A stretch of DNA of 9,158 bases from Pseudomonadota bacterium. GTDB taxonomy: Bacteria > Pseudomonadota > Gammaproteobacteria > Xanthomonadales > Xanthomonadaceae. Below, in pieces: positions 8,321 to 9,158 of the stretch. The position numbers and the translations under genes are program-made. The stretch lies in the NCBI GenBank assembly GCA_023399815.1, contig JAEWOJ010000037.1, positions 1 through 9,158 of the forward strand, given 5' to 3'. Numbering within the stretch: the stretch's first letter is position 1; every line of letters begins with the position of its first letter. The notes under the pieces are model-generated. The model did not search any database. It was given only the letters and a program-made list of their open reading frames with translations, and was not told the origin of the DNA.

Positions 8321-8347
8321 AGGAATGTTGCTTGTCTGCACATTCCT
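8321..8347. promoter_or_regulatory. Dyad AGGAATGT-N11-ACATTCCT over the ABC-F gene -35 box
   Basis: AGGAATGT at 8321-8328 and ACATTCCT at 8340-8347 are perfect 8-bp inverted repeats. Their centre (8334) falls inside the proposed -35 hexamer TTGTCT at 8332-8337. This geometry is what a repressor operator would look like; the regulator is unknown. Confidence 0.45.
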
Positions 8348-8359
8348 TTTCGTTATAAC
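8332..8359 (+). promoter_or_regulatory. Candidate promoter of the ABC-F gene, near-leaderless
   Basis: TTGTCT at 8332-8337, 16 bp, then TATAAC at 8354-8359: a fair -35 and a good -10 (5 of 6 matches to TATAAT). Transcription would begin around 8366, only a few bases before the ATG at 8370, so the mRNA would be almost leaderless. This agrees with the lack of a Shine-Dalgarno sequence before the start. Confidence 0.5.
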
Positions 8360-8369
8360 GGACTCCCTC

Positions 8370-9158
8370 ATGATTTCCCTTCGTAATTTCGCCCTGCGCC
8401 GGGGCGAGCGCCTGCTGTTGTCCAACGTCGACCTCACCCTGCATGCCGGCTATCGCGTGGGCGTGGTGGGTCGCAATGGCGCCGGCAAGTCCAGCCTGTT
8501 CGCCGCCGTGCGCGGCGAGCTGGAGGCCGACAAGGGAGACGTGTCGCTGCCCGGCAGGATCCGCATCGCCGACGTGGCCCAGGAAACCCCGGCGCTGCCC
8601 GACCGCGCGATCGACTTCGTGCTCGGTGGCGACGACGTGGTGGCCGCCGTATTGGCCGAAGAAGCCGCCGCCACCGCACGCGAGGATTGGGAGGCGGTGG
8701 CCGAGGCGCACACGAAGATGGCCGAGCTGGGCGCCTACGACGCCGAGGCGCGCGCCGGCAAGCTGCTGCACGGCCTGGGCTTCCCGGCCGAAACGCATGC
8801 GCGCCCGGTGGCCGCGTTCTCCGGTGGCTGGCGCGCCCGCCTGAACCTGGCGCGCGCGCTGATGATGCCCAGCGACCTGCTGCTGCTCGACGAACCGACC
8901 AACCACCTCGACCTGGACGCGGTGTACTGGCTGGAGCAGTGGCTGCTCAAATACCCCGGCACGCTGCTGCTGATCTCGCACGACCGCGAGTTCCTCGACA
9001 ACGTCGCCACCCACACCCTGCACCTGCACGGCGGCACCGCCAGGCTGTACACCGGCGGCTACACCGACTTCGAGCGCCAGCGCGCCGAGCACCTGCGCCA
9101 GCAGCAGATCGCGCACGAGAAGGAACAGGCCGAGCGCGCCCACCTGCAGAGCTTCATC
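8370..9158 (+). CDS. yheS: ABC-F ATPase, YheS-like, N-terminal part (3' end outside window)
   Basis: The first 263 codons of a gene that leaves the window at the right edge with no stop. The first ATPase domain is complete: Walker A GRNGAGKS (34-41), Q-loop Gln71 in VAQETPALPD, signature SGGWRARLNLARAL (151-164), Walker B LLLLDEPTNHLDL (170-182) with catalytic Glu175, and H-loop His204 in ISHDREFLD. There are no membrane segments, as expected for ABC-F proteins. From about residue 231 the charged helical inter-domain linker begins (YTDFERQRAEHLRQQQIAHEKEQ), the part that reaches toward the ribosomal P-site tRNA in this family. The RRGERLLL start, the QETPALP block and the AHLQSFI end match E. 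coli YheS as I remember it, better than Uup or EttA. The role is ribosome-associated ATPase, relieving stalled translation; antibiotic resistance is not implied. ATG at 8370 fits the family N-terminus; only a weak GGA precedes it. Confidence 0.9.
   Translation, partial: MISLRNFALRRGERLLLSNVDLTLHAGYRVGVVGRNGAGKSSLFAAVRGELEADKGDVSLPGRIRIADVAQETPALPDRAIDFVLGGDDVVAAVLAEEAAATAREDWEAVAEAHTKMAELGAYDAEARAGKLLHGLGFPAETHARPVAAFSGGWRARLNLARALMMPSDLLLLDEPTNHLDLDAVYWLEQWLLKYPGTLLLISHDREFLDNVATHTLHLHGGTARLYTGGYTDFERQRAEHLRQQQIAHEKEQAERAHLQSFI

Noticed and set aside
8289..9143. A 284-codon minus-strand frame opposite the ABC-F gene
   Set aside because: It is antisense to an ABC-F domain with every ATPase motif in place; its own translation has no motif.

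Overview
This is a GC-rich, gene-dense stretch of bacterial chromosome. The closest fit is a gammaproteobacterium of the Xanthomonadaceae (Xanthomonas, Stenotrophomonas, Lysobacter or a near relative). That rests on the very high GC, E. coli-like ClpB, YbaL and YheS sequences next to a large TonB-dependent receptor, and intergenic hairpin repeats of a type I remember from xanthomonad genomes. The genus cannot be fixed by reading alone.

Layout. The window opens in the last 56 codons of clpB (+), followed by a strong hairpin. Next is a MetY-type O-acetylhomoserine sulfhydrylase (+). A 219-bp gap made almost entirely of a hairpin-rich repeat separates it from a convergent gene for a small NAD(P)-binding oxidoreductase (-). 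That gene is divergent from a LysR-type regulator (+) across a 122-bp intergenic region with two perfect dyads, the classic arrangement of a LysR regulator and its target. The regulator converges on a YbaL-type CPA2 antiporter with an RCK domain (-), with only 24 bp between the stop codons and a shared GC hairpin. A 439-bp gap holds more intergenic repeats and ends in a clear rho-independent terminator. That terminator belongs to a TonB-dependent outer-membrane receptor (-). The receptor is divergent from a YheS-type ABC-F ATPase (+), which runs off the right edge after 263 codons; the 309 bp between them hold two promoter candidates and three perfect dyads.

How the genes relate. Apart from the regulator/oxidoreductase pair there is no obvious shared pathway: these are single housekeeping or accessory genes (protein disaggregation, sulfur assimilation, cation/proton exchange, outer-membrane import, ribosome-associated ABC-F). 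All genes read as intact except the two cut by the window edges. I found no mobile element with a transposase, no CRISPR array, no RNA gene and no convincing new multi-gene system. What merits a second look lies in the intergenic DNA: the repeat family, and several perfect dyads placed over likely promoters.
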